Of a stretch of 33,813 nt of DNA, positions 1 through 7,225 are shown in pieces (the first letter of the stretch is position 1; each line of letters begins with the position of its first letter). The DNA comes from JADJLQ01 sp034439915. GTDB taxonomy: Bacteria; Bacteroidota; Bacteroidia; Chitinophagales; Saprospiraceae. The notes under the pieces were generated by a model. It made no database searches. It had not been told where the DNA came from and worked only from the letters and a program-made list of their open reading frames with translations. The stretch lies in contig JAWXBI010000269.1 in the NCBI GenBank assembly GCA_034439915.1, forward strand, positions 1 to 33,813. The letters are read 5' to 3'. The position numbers and the translations under genes were made by a program.

Positions 1-80
1 GCTAATGATTTCTTTTATTTTGTTTTGAAAATATTAAAATTGTGACCTTTACCCTGGATTAAGACGCAATATATAGAACA

Positions 81-800
81 ATGGTTAGAAATTTTATCCC
101 AACTTTATTCACGCTTTTCAATCTGTTGATGGGCTGTATGTCCCTGTATTATGTGTTCACCCAACAGTATATCATCGTGTTTTGGCTGATCCTGTTTGCT
201 GCTCTGGCAGATGTCCTGGACGGTCTTGTTGCGCGTCTCCTCAAGGTCAGTGGGGAGCTGGGCAAACAGTTGGATTCGCTGGCCGATGTGGTTTCTTTCG
301 GGGTGGTGCCGGGTGCGATCTTTTTTCAATTGATCCGGTACGCCTATGAGGCCAACCACACCCTTCAATCCGGCAATTTTGGGACGGGACTGGCATTCGG
401 TGGATTTATCTTTACCCTTGGTGCTGCTTTAAGACTCGCTAAGTTTAACCTGGATAGTAACCAAAGCACGGATTTTGTAGGATTGGCCACACCGGGTGCA
501 TCCTTGTCCGTTATTGGCCTGATGTTGGTCCATCACAAAGGATCGGGGTTTATGACGGCGATTGTTTCGAATGAATATATGCTCCTGGGTTTCGCCATGA
601 TTTTGTTTTCTTTAATGCTCTCACCGATCAGAATGTTCAGTCTGAAATCAATTGCCCATGGAGGTTGGAAAAAAAATATAATCCCGCTGATATTCATAGT
701 TATGGCATTGGTTTTAACAATCTGGTTAAGGGGCCCGGCCATCGCTTTACTTCCATTGCTTTATGTACTTTTGTCCCTTTATTTATACAGAAAAACATGA
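81..800 (+). CDS. pssA: CDP-diacylglycerol--serine O-phosphatidyltransferase
   Basis: Integral membrane enzyme that makes phosphatidylserine from CDP-diacylglycerol and serine, the first step to phosphatidylethanolamine. The CDP-alcohol phosphotransferase signature is complete: D44, D47-G48, A51-R52, G61, D65 and D69, with the usual spacing D-x2-D-G-x2-A-R-x8-G-x3-D-x3-D. About six to seven hydrophobic segments follow the usual layout, and 239 residues is typical of the bacterial type II (PssA) enzyme. The ATG is preceded by AT-rich sequence without a clear ribosome site, which is common in this phylum. The stop codon overlaps the start of purS (ATGA), so the two are translationally coupled. 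Other CDP-alcohol phosphotransferases share the motif, but the N-terminus (PTLFTLFNLLMG) fits PssA best. Confidence 0.93.
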   Translation: MVRNFIPTLFTLFNLLMGCMSLYYVFTQQYIIVFWLILFAALADVLDGLVARLLKVSGELGKQLDSLADVVSFGVVPGAIFFQLIRYAYEANHTLQSGNFGTGLAFGGFIFTLGAALRLAKFNLDSNQSTDFVGLATPGASLSVIGLMLVHHKGSGFMTAIVSNEYMLLGFAMILFSLMLSPIRMFSLKSIAHGGWKKNIIPLIFIVMALVLTIWLRGPAIALLPLLYVLLSLYLYRKT

Positions 801-1051
801 AGTATATTGCGCAAATAAGAGTCATGCCACACAAGGTGTTACTGGATCCCCAGGGAAAAGCGGTTGGAAATAATCTCAAGCGCATAGGCCTGGCTGCCTG
901 CACTGGTGTAAGGGTAGGGAAAAACATTCAGATGGATGTGGAAGCAGAAGACGAAAATGCAGCCAACCACCTGGTCCAGACTGCCTGTGAAAAGTTATTG
1001 ACCAATCCAATTATGGAATATTTTGAATATTCATTGTTACCTCAGCACTAA
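797..1051 (+). CDS. purS: Phosphoribosylformylglycinamidine synthase subunit PurS
   Basis: Small (84 aa) structural subunit of the PurS-PurQ-PurL FGAM synthase in purine synthesis. It bridges the glutaminase PurQ and the synthetase PurL and is thought to pass ammonia between them. The sequence shows the PurS pattern: an N-terminal strand followed by V-x-L-D-P-x-G-x-A at residues 14-22, the G-V-R-x-G-K segment in the middle and the C-terminal C-x-K-L-x-x-N-P-x-x-E block. The ATG at 797 overlaps the pssA stop by four bases, and a longer in-frame start upstream would lie inside pssA. The purQ and purL genes are not in this window, so the subunit is encoded apart from its partners. Confidence 0.9.
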   Translation: MKYIAQIRVMPHKVLLDPQGKAVGNNLKRIGLAACTGVRVGKNIQMDVEAEDENAANHLVQTACEKLLTNPIMEYFEYSLLPQH

Positions 1052-1728
1052 TGTTATATCTCGTACCGACGCCTATTGGTCATTTGGAAGATATGACCTA
1101 CCGGGCGGTCGCCATCTTAAAGGAGGTTGATTATATCCTGTCAGAAGATACCCGGACTACTCAATTTCTTCTCCATCATTACCAGATTTCCAAAGAAGTA
1201 AGGTCTTTTCACGATCACAATGAACATGGCAAACTGCCATCGGTACTCACGGACTTACAGCAGGGCAGGACTATCGCCCTGGTGAGTGAAGCAGGGATGC
1301 CCGGTATATCTGATCCCGGGTTTTTATTGGTAAGGGCCTGCAGGCAGGCTAACCTGGCCATGACGGTATTACCCGGCCCCTGTGCCCTAATCAATGCGCT
1401 GGTGTCCTCCGGTATCCCGACCGAACCATTTCATTTTGAAGGTTTTTTGCCACATAAAAAGGGACGCCAAACCCGGCTAAAATATTTAGGCGGACTCGCC
1501 GCTACTTTTATTTTATATGAATCTCCACACCGTTTTTTAAAGTGTTTGGACGAACTGATAACGATCTGTGGACCCGACCGGCACAGTGCGGTTTGCAGAG
1601 AACTGACCAAAAAATTCGAGGAAGTCCGGCCGGGAACTCTACTGGATCAAAAAAATTATTATGAAAAGGAAGGCATTGTAAAAGGCGAGTTTGTGCTCGT
1701 AGTAAGTGGTAACCCGCTGGCTGCTTAG
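1051..1728 (+). CDS. rsmI: 16S rRNA (cytidine(1402)-2'-O)-methyltransferase
   Basis: SAM-dependent methyltransferase that 2'-O-methylates C1402 in the decoding centre of 16S rRNA. Family marks are L-x-V-P-T-P-I-G-x-L-x-D-M/I-T at the N-terminus, S-E-D-T-R (residues about 31-35), S-E-A-G-M/T-P-x-I-S-D-P-G, the L-P-G-P-x-A-x-x-x-A-L-x-x-S-G block, and Y-E-S-P-H-R. It has 225 residues; many proteobacterial RsmI proteins are about 280, and the part missing here is the C-terminal extension, as is common in short Bacteroidota versions. The ATG shares its first base with the last base of the purS stop, so it is the third gene of a coupled operon. Confidence 0.92.
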   Translation: MLYLVPTPIGHLEDMTYRAVAILKEVDYILSEDTRTTQFLLHHYQISKEVRSFHDHNEHGKLPSVLTDLQQGRTIALVSEAGMPGISDPGFLLVRACRQANLAMTVLPGPCALINALVSSGIPTEPFHFEGFLPHKKGRQTRLKYLGGLAATFILYESPHRFLKCLDELITICGPDRHSAVCRELTKKFEEVRPGTLLDQKNYYEKEGIVKGEFVLVVSGNPLAA

Positions 1729-1807
1729 TTATTAATCAAACCAGATTCCCGCCTTATTCACTCAGCATATTCTTATCAATTAACACAGTCAGGGCAGCAA
1801 ATAAAGG

Positions 1808-1815
1808 TAACTTTG
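1808..1815 (+). promoter_or_regulatory. Bacteroidota-type -7 promoter element
   Basis: TAACTTTG matches the Bacteroidota sigma-A -7 consensus TAnnTTTG. It lies 20 bases before the ATG of the haloperoxidase-like gene at 1836. No good -33 TTG was seen at the usual spacing. Confidence 0.5.
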
Positions 1816-1835
1816 ACGATTATTTGCCGAGCTAT

Positions 1836-3170
1836 ATGAGAAGGATAATTATTTTAGGTTTAGCGCTGACCGGTTGCCTGATGATTTCATGTAAAAAGGA
1901 CAACCCGGATTATCTGGTGGCTGTCAGCAACCCTTCTTTCTATCATGGTGTGATGAATGAGATCACTAATATTATGGTATACGATATTTTTTCCCCTCCG
2001 GTTGCCAGCCGGATTTATAGCCGGTGTGCCCTCGCGGGCTACGAAGCTATGGCCGCCGGGGATTCTAGTTACCAAAGCCTGAGTGGACAAATAAAGAACC
2101 TGCCCCCCATGCCCAAACCCATCCCTGGAGAGGAATATGCCTACCCTATAGCCAGCGTGAAAGCGACCTTGAACATGGGCAGGACCTTGTTGTTTTCCGA
2201 AGATAAAATGAATGCCTACGAACAAGAGTTGATCTTGAATTATAGAAAAATTGGCGTGCCGGAAGATGTACTCATGAGGTCTTTGGCATTTGGTGATAGC
2301 GTCAGTTCAGCTATAATCAAATGGACCAGCAGTGATAATTACAAACAATCCCGCACTTTTCCGAAATTTTCCGTCACGCATGAAACAGCCAGGTGGAAAC
2401 CTACTCCACCAGCCTATATGGATGCCGTGGAACCCCATTGGAACAAACAGCGTCTTTTGTTTTTGGACAGCGCTACGCAGTTTAAACCCAATCCACCCAC
2501 CCCGTATTCGGAAGACGAGCGCAGTGCGTTTTATGCTGAAGCAAAAGCGGTCATGGAGGTTTGTAATTCGATGGATAGCAATTTTCAAAAGATTGCAGCC
2601 TTCTGGGATTGTAATCCATTTGTAGTTCATCAGCAGGGCCATGTGATGTTTGCCACGAAAAAAATTTCACCCGGTGGTCATTGGATGGGCATTACCCGGA
2701 CCCTTTGTATTCAGCTCAACAAATCTTTTTCTGAGACGGTGGAAGCCTATACCCTGGTAGCGATAGGATTGCATGATGGTTTTATCATATGCTGGGATGA
2801 AAAGTTCAAGAGCAATCTGGTGCGTCCGGAAACTTATATCAATGAACATATTGACCCCGAATGGATCCCCTTGTTGCAAACGCCTCCTTTTCCCGAATTT
2901 CCGAGCGGACATAGCGTTGTTTCCAGTGCATCGGCGGAAATCCTGACCGGGTTGTTTGGTGATAATATTGCATTTACCGATAGTGTAGAAGTTGAGTTCG
3001 GACTATATCCTCGTTCTTTCGGAAGCGTGAAGCAAGCCGCTGAGGAAGCTTGTATCAGCCGGTTTTATGGAGGGATCCACTATATGCCTGCTATCAGACT
3101 GGGGGCTGATCAGGGAAAGAGTTTAGGCCAGTACCTGGTTCAAAAACTAAAGACAAGAAGTAATAAATAA
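1836..3170 (+). CDS. Vanadium-dependent haloperoxidase / PAP2-fold lipoprotein
   Basis: Exported lipoprotein of the vanadium haloperoxidase/PAP2 phosphatase superfamily. Family members either oxidise halides with H2O2 or hydrolyse phosphoesters. All three parts of the vanadate/phosphate pocket are present: K323-x6-R330-P331, P356-S-G-H359 and S408-R409-x5-H415 (numbered from the ATG at 1836). The leader of about 18 hydrophobic residues ends at C19 followed by KKD, a typical Bacteroidota lipoprotein start. A TTG 12 bases upstream is in frame, but the ATG gives the better leader. The length of 444 aa fits the bacterial 'vanadium-dependent haloperoxidase family' rather than short PAP2 phosphatases. 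The gene stands alone with its own promoter. Sequence cannot separate haloperoxidase from phosphatase activity. Confidence 0.85.
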   Translation: MRRIIILGLALTGCLMISCKKDNPDYLVAVSNPSFYHGVMNEITNIMVYDIFSPPVASRIYSRCALAGYEAMAAGDSSYQSLSGQIKNLPPMPKPIPGEEYAYPIASVKATLNMGRTLLFSEDKMNAYEQELILNYRKIGVPEDVLMRSLAFGDSVSSAIIKWTSSDNYKQSRTFPKFSVTHETARWKPTPPAYMDAVEPHWNKQRLLFLDSATQFKPNPPTPYSEDERSAFYAEAKAVMEVCNSMDSNFQKIAAFWDCNPFVVHQQGHVMFATKKISPGGHWMGITRTLCIQLNKSFSETVEAYTLVAIGLHDGFIICWDEKFKSNLVRPETYINEHIDPEWIPLLQTPPFPEFPSGHSVVSSASAEILTGLFGDNIAFTDSVEVEFGLYPRSFGSVKQAAEEACISRFYGGIHYMPAIRLGADQGKSLGQYLVQKLKTRSNK

Positions 3171-3175
3171 AAAAA

Positions 3176-3228
3176 GCAGGTAATAATATAAATTTTTACT
3201 TGCAGCTATGATATCCGGTCTAAACCGG
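3176..3228. terminator. Bidirectional terminator region between convergent genes
   Basis: Two hairpins lie between the convergent haloperoxidase-like and DUF5777 genes. The first pairs 3176-3183 (GCAGGTAA) with 3196-3203 (TTACTTGC), eight pairs including one G-T wobble, and has A- and T-runs around it. The second is CCGGT-CTAA-ACCGG at 3215-3228. This is a reading by eye; folding energies were not computed. Confidence 0.45.
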
Positions 3229-3238
3229 TAAACAAAGG

Positions 3239-4174
3239 TTACTCCTTACCAGTATAAAAACTTCTGTTCAGCCGGAAACCCAGTGCGAATTTACCGTCTT
3301 TGAGGAAGTTCGGATTCCTGGACAACTGGGTTATACCGCTGGCGTCGGTGGTATTGCCGATATAAAATTGAAAAACGTGACCACCGGTATTAAATTCCAT
3401 ACCAAAAGCGAGGAGATCGGGACTATAGTTGGCTATGGCTCCGCTATTGTCTAAGACGTTTTCATACATGTTTAGTTGCCGGTTGTATTCGAGGGTCAAA
3501 GCAGTGTTTTGCTTCCATTGATATTTGCTCCCCATACCGATGGAGAAAATATTATTGCTATTGTTTTTCCCATAGGGTATAATGTTGTAATGAACCAGGG
3601 TAGGCATGAGTTGTATCGAAAGCTTAGGGCTGAGTTTCCTGGCAATAAGCAGTTGGTGCAGGTATGAAAATTTATTCCATGGGGTATAATTTGGATTTTC
3701 GTCGTTGGATGGATCTTCCTGGACATTGACATTAGTCAGGGACAACCAGGCCAGGGTAACCGGTATATTTTTTGCCCGGGATTGGTGTCTCAATAATTTC
3801 AATTTTATCCAACCCTCAAAACCGAGGTCTCCGGCAAGGGCAATCCCCAGGTTGGTATGGTCAAATAGGGAATAGTCCAGGGATACATTAGTATGGGCTA
3901 CCCCGGAGTTGAATCCAAGTACCTGGGCGAGGTTTTGGCCGGCATTGATGTCCTTATTCCAGATGATACCAAAGTGATGGGCAACCAGAAATTGGAGGTT
4001 TTGTTTACCCACCATTTCAACACTTTGCATATTGATGATGTTGGTAGCCTGAAAGGTATTCTTAGTATATTTCGGTTTTACCGTTTCTTTGGCGGTTGGA
4101 GCAGCTTCTTCCTGGGAATAGATGGGAATTATCGCGAGACAAATCAACAAAGTCTGGTAGATTATTTTTTTCAT
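3239..4174 (-). CDS. DUF5777 family beta-barrel protein
   Basis: Predicted exported outer-membrane-type protein of 311 aa. A clear signal peptide begins at the ATG at 4174 (MKKIIYQTLLICLAIIPIYSQ). A longer in-frame start at 4213 would add 13 residues in front of this signal and is rejected. The rest is rich in alternating hydrophobic/polar stretches with G, N and aromatic residues (for example LQFLVAHHFG, LGIALAGDLGFEG, FQFYIGNTTD) and ends in a strand, like the Bacteroidota DUF5777 family. Function is unknown; in other Bacteroidota the family often sits beside genes for cytochrome c-like and YceI-like proteins. Here the upstream neighbour is a cytochrome-like gene whose stop is 45 bases away, so the two were probably one operon. 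Confidence 0.75.
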   Translation of the reverse strand: MKKIIYQTLLICLAIIPIYSQEEAAPTAKETVKPKYTKNTFQATNIINMQSVEMVGKQNLQFLVAHHFGIIWNKDINAGQNLAQVLGFNSGVAHTNVSLDYSLFDHTNLGIALAGDLGFEGWIKLKLLRHQSRAKNIPVTLAWLSLTNVNVQEDPSNDENPNYTPWNKFSYLHQLLIARKLSPKLSIQLMPTLVHYNIIPYGKNNSNNIFSIGMGSKYQWKQNTALTLEYNRQLNMYENVLDNSGAIANYSPDLLAFGMEFNTGGHVFQFYIGNTTDASGITQLSRNPNFLKDGKFALGFRLNRSFYTGKE

Positions 4175-4219
4175 AAGGCTATTATTAAAAGTTATGGTCA
4201 CATGAATACTCATTTTCGA

Positions 4220-4768
4220 TCAACGCGGTTGACCTGCCGCAATCCAGGTTTTAAATGTTTCAATAGTGCATGAAGTCATGCCGAGAACCCCACCCGGATG
4301 ACCGCTTCTTCCTCCACTGATTGCCATTGCTGTTAAGGTGTTTTTGCCGGCTACCATTTTAGTGTAATCCAGTACTGGTCCGCGGCCACCGTGACACCCG
4401 GCAGATTTACAAGTGGAATTATAGATTGGAAGTATATTATTGGTAAAATTTATTATACCGGTCACATCGCAGACGGCGCTGCCACCATCATAGGGAGGAC
4501 CTTGTTCAATCCAATTGATGATGATGTTTCGCTGATTGGAAGTTAGTTGGACTGTTCCTCCTCCCGGATGACCAATGCTGCCCTGGGCCCATTGTCTCAT
4601 GGTATCCGCGCGGGCAATGATGGTACCGTAATCCACAATTCTGTTGATCCGGATAATGGTAGTCCCGTCCTTAACGGTATCAAAGCGGGTAAAGGGAACT
4701 GCATTGTTATTGGCACTGTTGGCCTGGGCATTATTGTGGCATCCGCAACCAGCCTTAGGCGGCGCCAT
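4220..4768 (-). CDS. c-type cytochrome-like protein, N-terminus probably lost
   Basis: A 182-residue reading frame with two similar halves. Each has a C...CH motif followed by H-P-G-G and a W-I-x-x-G-x-P segment: C-G-C-H near residue 10 with G-H-P-G-G and W-I-E-Q-G-P-P, then C-K-S-A-G-C-H with G-H-P-G-G and W-I-A-A-G-Q-P. The second motif is CX4CH, seen in some Bacteroidota cytochrome-like lipoproteins; the first is shortened to CXCH. There is no signal peptide, which a c-type cytochrome needs, and a stop codon lies in frame at 4817-4819. The start given is the ATG at 4768; a TTG at 4798 is the only earlier one. I infer a 5'-truncated gene whose beginning was lost next to the repeat region. 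It may be a pseudogene. Confidence 0.55.
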   Translation of the reverse strand: MAPPKAGCGCHNNAQANSANNNAVPFTRFDTVKDGTTIIRINRIVDYGTIIARADTMRQWAQGSIGHPGGGTVQLTSNQRNIIINWIEQGPPYDGGSAVCDVTGIINFTNNILPIYNSTCKSAGCHGGRGPVLDYTKMVAGKNTLTAMAISGGRSGHPGGVLGMTSCTIETFKTWIAAGQPR

Positions 4769-4816
4769 TGTTTGAGAGTTGAAAAGGAACTTAATCAATT
4801 GTTTTTCAGCACAATA

Positions 4817-4918
4817 TTAAACCCAGAATTCAGATACAAGCAACTTGTAGAGTTTGCCATCTAACTTTACGCATTGCTCCTGGTACAGCTCTTGCAAAGT
4901 ATCCACCCCGTACAGTAC
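4817..4918 (-). pseudogene. Possible C-terminal gene remnant
   Basis: A 33-codon open stretch on the minus strand, bounded upstream by TAG at 4919-4921 and ending with TAA at 4817-4819. The translation (…LYQEQCVKLDGKLYKLLVSEFWV) has a normal, protein-like composition and looks like the C-terminal end of a protein. It has no start codon. I do not recognise the family. It is in the same frame as the cytochrome-like gene downstream, but the stop separates them. Confidence 0.25.
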
Positions 4919-4946
4919 CTATAAAATTTTTCTTTAGCCATTGAGA

Positions 4947-5083
4947 CCTGTAAATAGGCAGTTCTGAATATTGGTTTACAAACTTCAGTTAGAAAATAAA
5001 GCCTTCGATCCCGTAGGGATTTACTATAGGTAAAAACACGCAAGGGTAAATACGGCGTGCTGTAGGTACGCCCTGTCATACAT
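4947..5083. repeat. Direct repeat, copy 1 (CCCGTAGGG-type intergenic repeat)
   Basis: First of two nearby copies of a ~140-bp repeat. It opens with CCTGTAAATAGGCAGTTC, has the perfect palindrome ATCCCGTAGGGAT at 5008-5020 followed by TTACTATAGGTAAAAACA, and ends with GTACGCCCTGTCATACAT. It resembles, from memory, the dispersed TCCCTACGGGA repeats common in Bacteroidota genomes. No coding function is likely. Confidence 0.8.
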
Positions 5084-5090
5084 ACTAAAG

Positions 5091-5242
5091 CCTGTACATA
5101 GGCAGTTCAGAATATTGGTTTACAACCTTCGGCTATAAAATGTAATAAATCCCTCTATCCCGTAGGGATTTACTATAGGTAAAAACATGTAAGGGTAAAT
5201 ACGGCGTGCCAGGCTTGCCGTAGGTACGCCCTGTCATACATA
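5091..5242. repeat. Direct repeat, copy 2 (CCCGTAGGG-type intergenic repeat)
   Basis: Second copy in the same orientation, seven bases after the first. It shares the opening CCTGTA(C/A)ATAGGCAGTTC, the palindrome ATCCCGTAGGGAT (5157-5169), TTACTATAGGTAAAAACA, and the end GTACGCCCTGTCATACAT. Compared with copy 1 it has small insertions before the palindrome and an extra ~11 bases (around 5208-5220) before the final block. The following stretch, 5243-5520, shows no gene or clear signal. Confidence 0.8.
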
Positions 5243-5520
5243 AGGTTTTTTTGTAAAGTTTATTGAAGTACCCTATCCGATCAAAATGTCTGTATTGAAA
5301 ATCAATTTATGACTACATGATTTGCTGGATGCTGTACCGACGGCAAACCTGGCACAGGATAGCAGGGTATTTTTTTAACAAAATGAGGTGCCTACAGCTC
5401 GGAACCAATGTTAACCGGGAGTTGCCCATTTTTTTAATGTGCCTGTGGAATGTTTCAAAATCAATAGAACAAATGCAAATAAATAGTAGTGAATCATTCC
5501 CTCATCTAGAAACCAATACG

Positions 5521-5780
5521 ACTAGTGCTAGGTTAAGTTTAATTTGTCCAATTTCCCACTGCGACAGCGATAGCGCTGCGAGCAAAACGAGCGAGAAGAC
5601 CACAGGGAAGCAACGAAAAATCGGATTGGAGTTGCACGACACCATGTTAATTCGCAGCTTCGCTGCACGCCGCGTTGCGCTGTCCGTTGCGCTATAGCTG
5701 TCGTCGCTCGCGTGCTCACCGCTTGCTTCTCTCGCTGTGAGATAATTTGTCTGTCATAACAAGCTTAACTTGACACTAGT
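5521..5780. mobile_element. MITE-like element with 20-bp imperfect inverted ends
   Basis: The 20 bases at 5521-5540 (ACTAGTGCTAGGTTAAGTTT) match the reverse complement of 5761-5780 at 16 of 20 positions. The 260-bp interior is richer in GCG/CGC words than the flanks and contains a further hairpin, GCAGC-TTC-GCTGC at 5654-5666. It has no convincing reading frame. I saw no certain target-site duplication. The structure suggests a short non-autonomous transposable or folded repeat element, but a decayed palindrome of another kind is possible. From 5781 to 5906 nothing further was seen. Confidence 0.45.
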
Positions 5781-5906
5781 TAGATGGAATTGAGCAATAG
5801 CGCTTGCACGGACTTTCTATTACCAGCCGGAATGCCCCAAATACTGGCACATCCGTCCGGAATAATCAACTATTTAACTACAGATGGTTAAGCAGATTCA
5901 GAGTAC

Positions 5907-6314
5907 TTACTTTTTTGCCAGGGTCCTCATGAAGTTGACTAATTGCCAAATCTCATCTACTTCAGGGATTTTCTTTTTGAACGAAGGCATTTCATCCCGG
6001 CCTTCCAGGGTTTTGTAAAAAAGTGCACCGTCGGTTTGTTTTTGAGACTCGGCGGTAGATAAATCGCCCACTTCTGATTTAAGGGTAGTTGCTTTTGTGC
6101 CATCGCCTTTACCCACTTTTCCATGGCAGGATTGACAATGTTTACCCCATAACGTTTTTCCAGCTTGAAGTGATTCTGCATCTGACTTTACCGGGTTGGC
6201 CATTTTTTCATATTTATCAGGGACTATCCAAGGCTTGGGTTGTATAGGGCGAAACGAAATCAGCAGCGCGCTGATCAGGACAATACCCCATAGTATAATT
6301 TTTTTTGATCTCAT
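5907..6314 (-). CDS. Monoheme cytochrome c (class I)
   Basis: Exported electron carrier of 135 aa, last gene of the respiratory operon. It has an N-terminal membrane/signal segment (residues about 5-22), one heme site C60-Q-S-C63-H64 followed by G-K-x-G-K-G-D-G, and M109 in D-E-M-P-S-F as the likely axial ligand. The C-terminal helix ends in W-Q-L-V-N-F-M-R-T-L. Its ATG overlaps the TGA of the preceding gene (6311-6314), so translation is coupled. In this operon it is the likely acceptor of electrons taken from menaquinol by the NrfD/NrfC pair, passing them to an oxidase or reductase encoded elsewhere. The leader may be uncleaved and act as an anchor. Confidence 0.88.
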   Translation of the reverse strand: MRSKKIILWGIVLISALLISFRPIQPKPWIVPDKYEKMANPVKSDAESLQAGKTLWGKHCQSCHGKVGKGDGTKATTLKSEVGDLSTAESQKQTDGALFYKTLEGRDEMPSFKKKIPEVDEIWQLVNFMRTLAKK

Positions 6315-7225
6315 TGTTTTCTAAGTTTTATAAATTTATAAATAATGACAAAATAATGTCCCCAAACCACCGACATCAATACTATAAACACAGTCAGCAT
6401 CCAGATCGGGGGTGCGTGACTCCATAATGCCCTGGAAATTTTATCATCCGTCAAATTCAACGGAACACCCCAGGGTTGGGTAATTGTAGAAGATACCGTA
6501 CCAAATTCTTCCAGGTCTTCAGCCTGAGCAATCAGGATAATATTGCCAAATCTGTCACCTGGAATATCCCGAGGACACTCAAAGGAAATCTCCCCGCTTT
6601 CATCAGTTGTTCCTTCCCCGAGCTTCAGGTTGGCGAAATATCTTTTTACATAGAATACTACATCGGTTGCTGCGAGTGGTAAAATTTCATCACCAGATGC
6701 AAACAATTTTAGTTTTATCGTATATATACTATCAATCTCCTCCGCTGAAATCTTTATTTCTGCTTTTTTAAAAGATGCTTCTGCCTCATCTCCGTATATA
6801 TCTTCCGTCCCATTGAATGTAACTTTGAATAAACTGGGATTATGGTCTTCTTTCAATAAGGTTGTCTCCGCAATCCATAGTGAAGCTACCCCTTTGTCGT
6901 TGGTCAAGGTAGCACCCAAAGATAAGGCTATGGAATCTTTTAAATAAAAGAATGCTACAGGCTCATAATCCACCAATTGCAAAACCCCTTCCCGGCGAAC
7001 CTGGATGGCGACCTGCAACAAGATGGAGTCTCCGTTTCGCTGAATGGCCGTAAACTTCATACGAGGCGTCAATTTTTCGGTGGAATCCTTCTTCTGCTCG
7101 TTTTGTCCGCTTAAACTGCATCCTATTCCGCTTAAAACAATAGTCAATAGGGTACGCCAGGCCAGGTTTGTGGCAAATCCCATAGGGTGGAGGTGGCCCG
7201 ATAGATATTTAAAATAATTATTCAT
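6311..7225 (-). CDS. Membrane-anchored periplasmic protein of unknown family, respiratory operon
   Basis: 304 residues from the ATG at 7225, which has GGAAAAG just before it; a TTG seven codons earlier is less likely. An N-terminal hydrophobic segment ends in L-S-G-I-G-C (C36), a possible lipobox. It is followed by about 220 residues of beta-rich sequence that looks like two Ig-like or carboxypeptidase-regulatory-like repeats (…LTNDKGVASLWIAET… and …GTTDESGEISFECP…, each a T-x-x-x-G pattern), and by a single C-terminal membrane helix (PPIWMLTVFIVLMSVVWGHY) with a basic tail. It overlaps the NrfD-like stop by eight bases and the cytochrome start by four, so it is surely a subunit or assembly partner of that complex. 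I do not recognise the family and see no cofactor motif. Confidence 0.75.
   Translation of the reverse strand: MNNYFKYLSGHLHPMGFATNLAWRTLLTIVLSGIGCSLSGQNEQKKDSTEKLTPRMKFTAIQRNGDSILLQVAIQVRREGVLQLVDYEPVAFFYLKDSIALSLGATLTNDKGVASLWIAETTLLKEDHNPSLFKVTFNGTEDIYGDEAEASFKKAEIKISAEEIDSIYTIKLKLFASGDEILPLAATDVVFYVKRYFANLKLGEGTTDESGEISFECPRDIPGDRFGNIILIAQAEDLEEFGTVSSTITQPWGVPLNLTDDKISRALWSHAPPIWMLTVFIVLMSVVWGHYFVIIYKFIKLRKQ

Noticed and set aside
1824..1835. In-frame TTG as start of the haloperoxidase-like gene.
   Set aside because: It lies too close to the -7 element, and the ATG at 1836 begins directly at the lipoprotein leader.
4867..5079. A 70-codon minus-strand frame containing M-A-K-E-K-F-Y-R, which recalls the start of elongation factor Tu.
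   Set aside because: Similarity ends after a few residues and the frame runs through the repeat; chance.
5317..5719. Reading frames on both strands across the 260-bp element.
   Set aside because: Skewed, repetitive residue composition (R, S, A) caused by the GCG-rich repeat, with no start context or motif.
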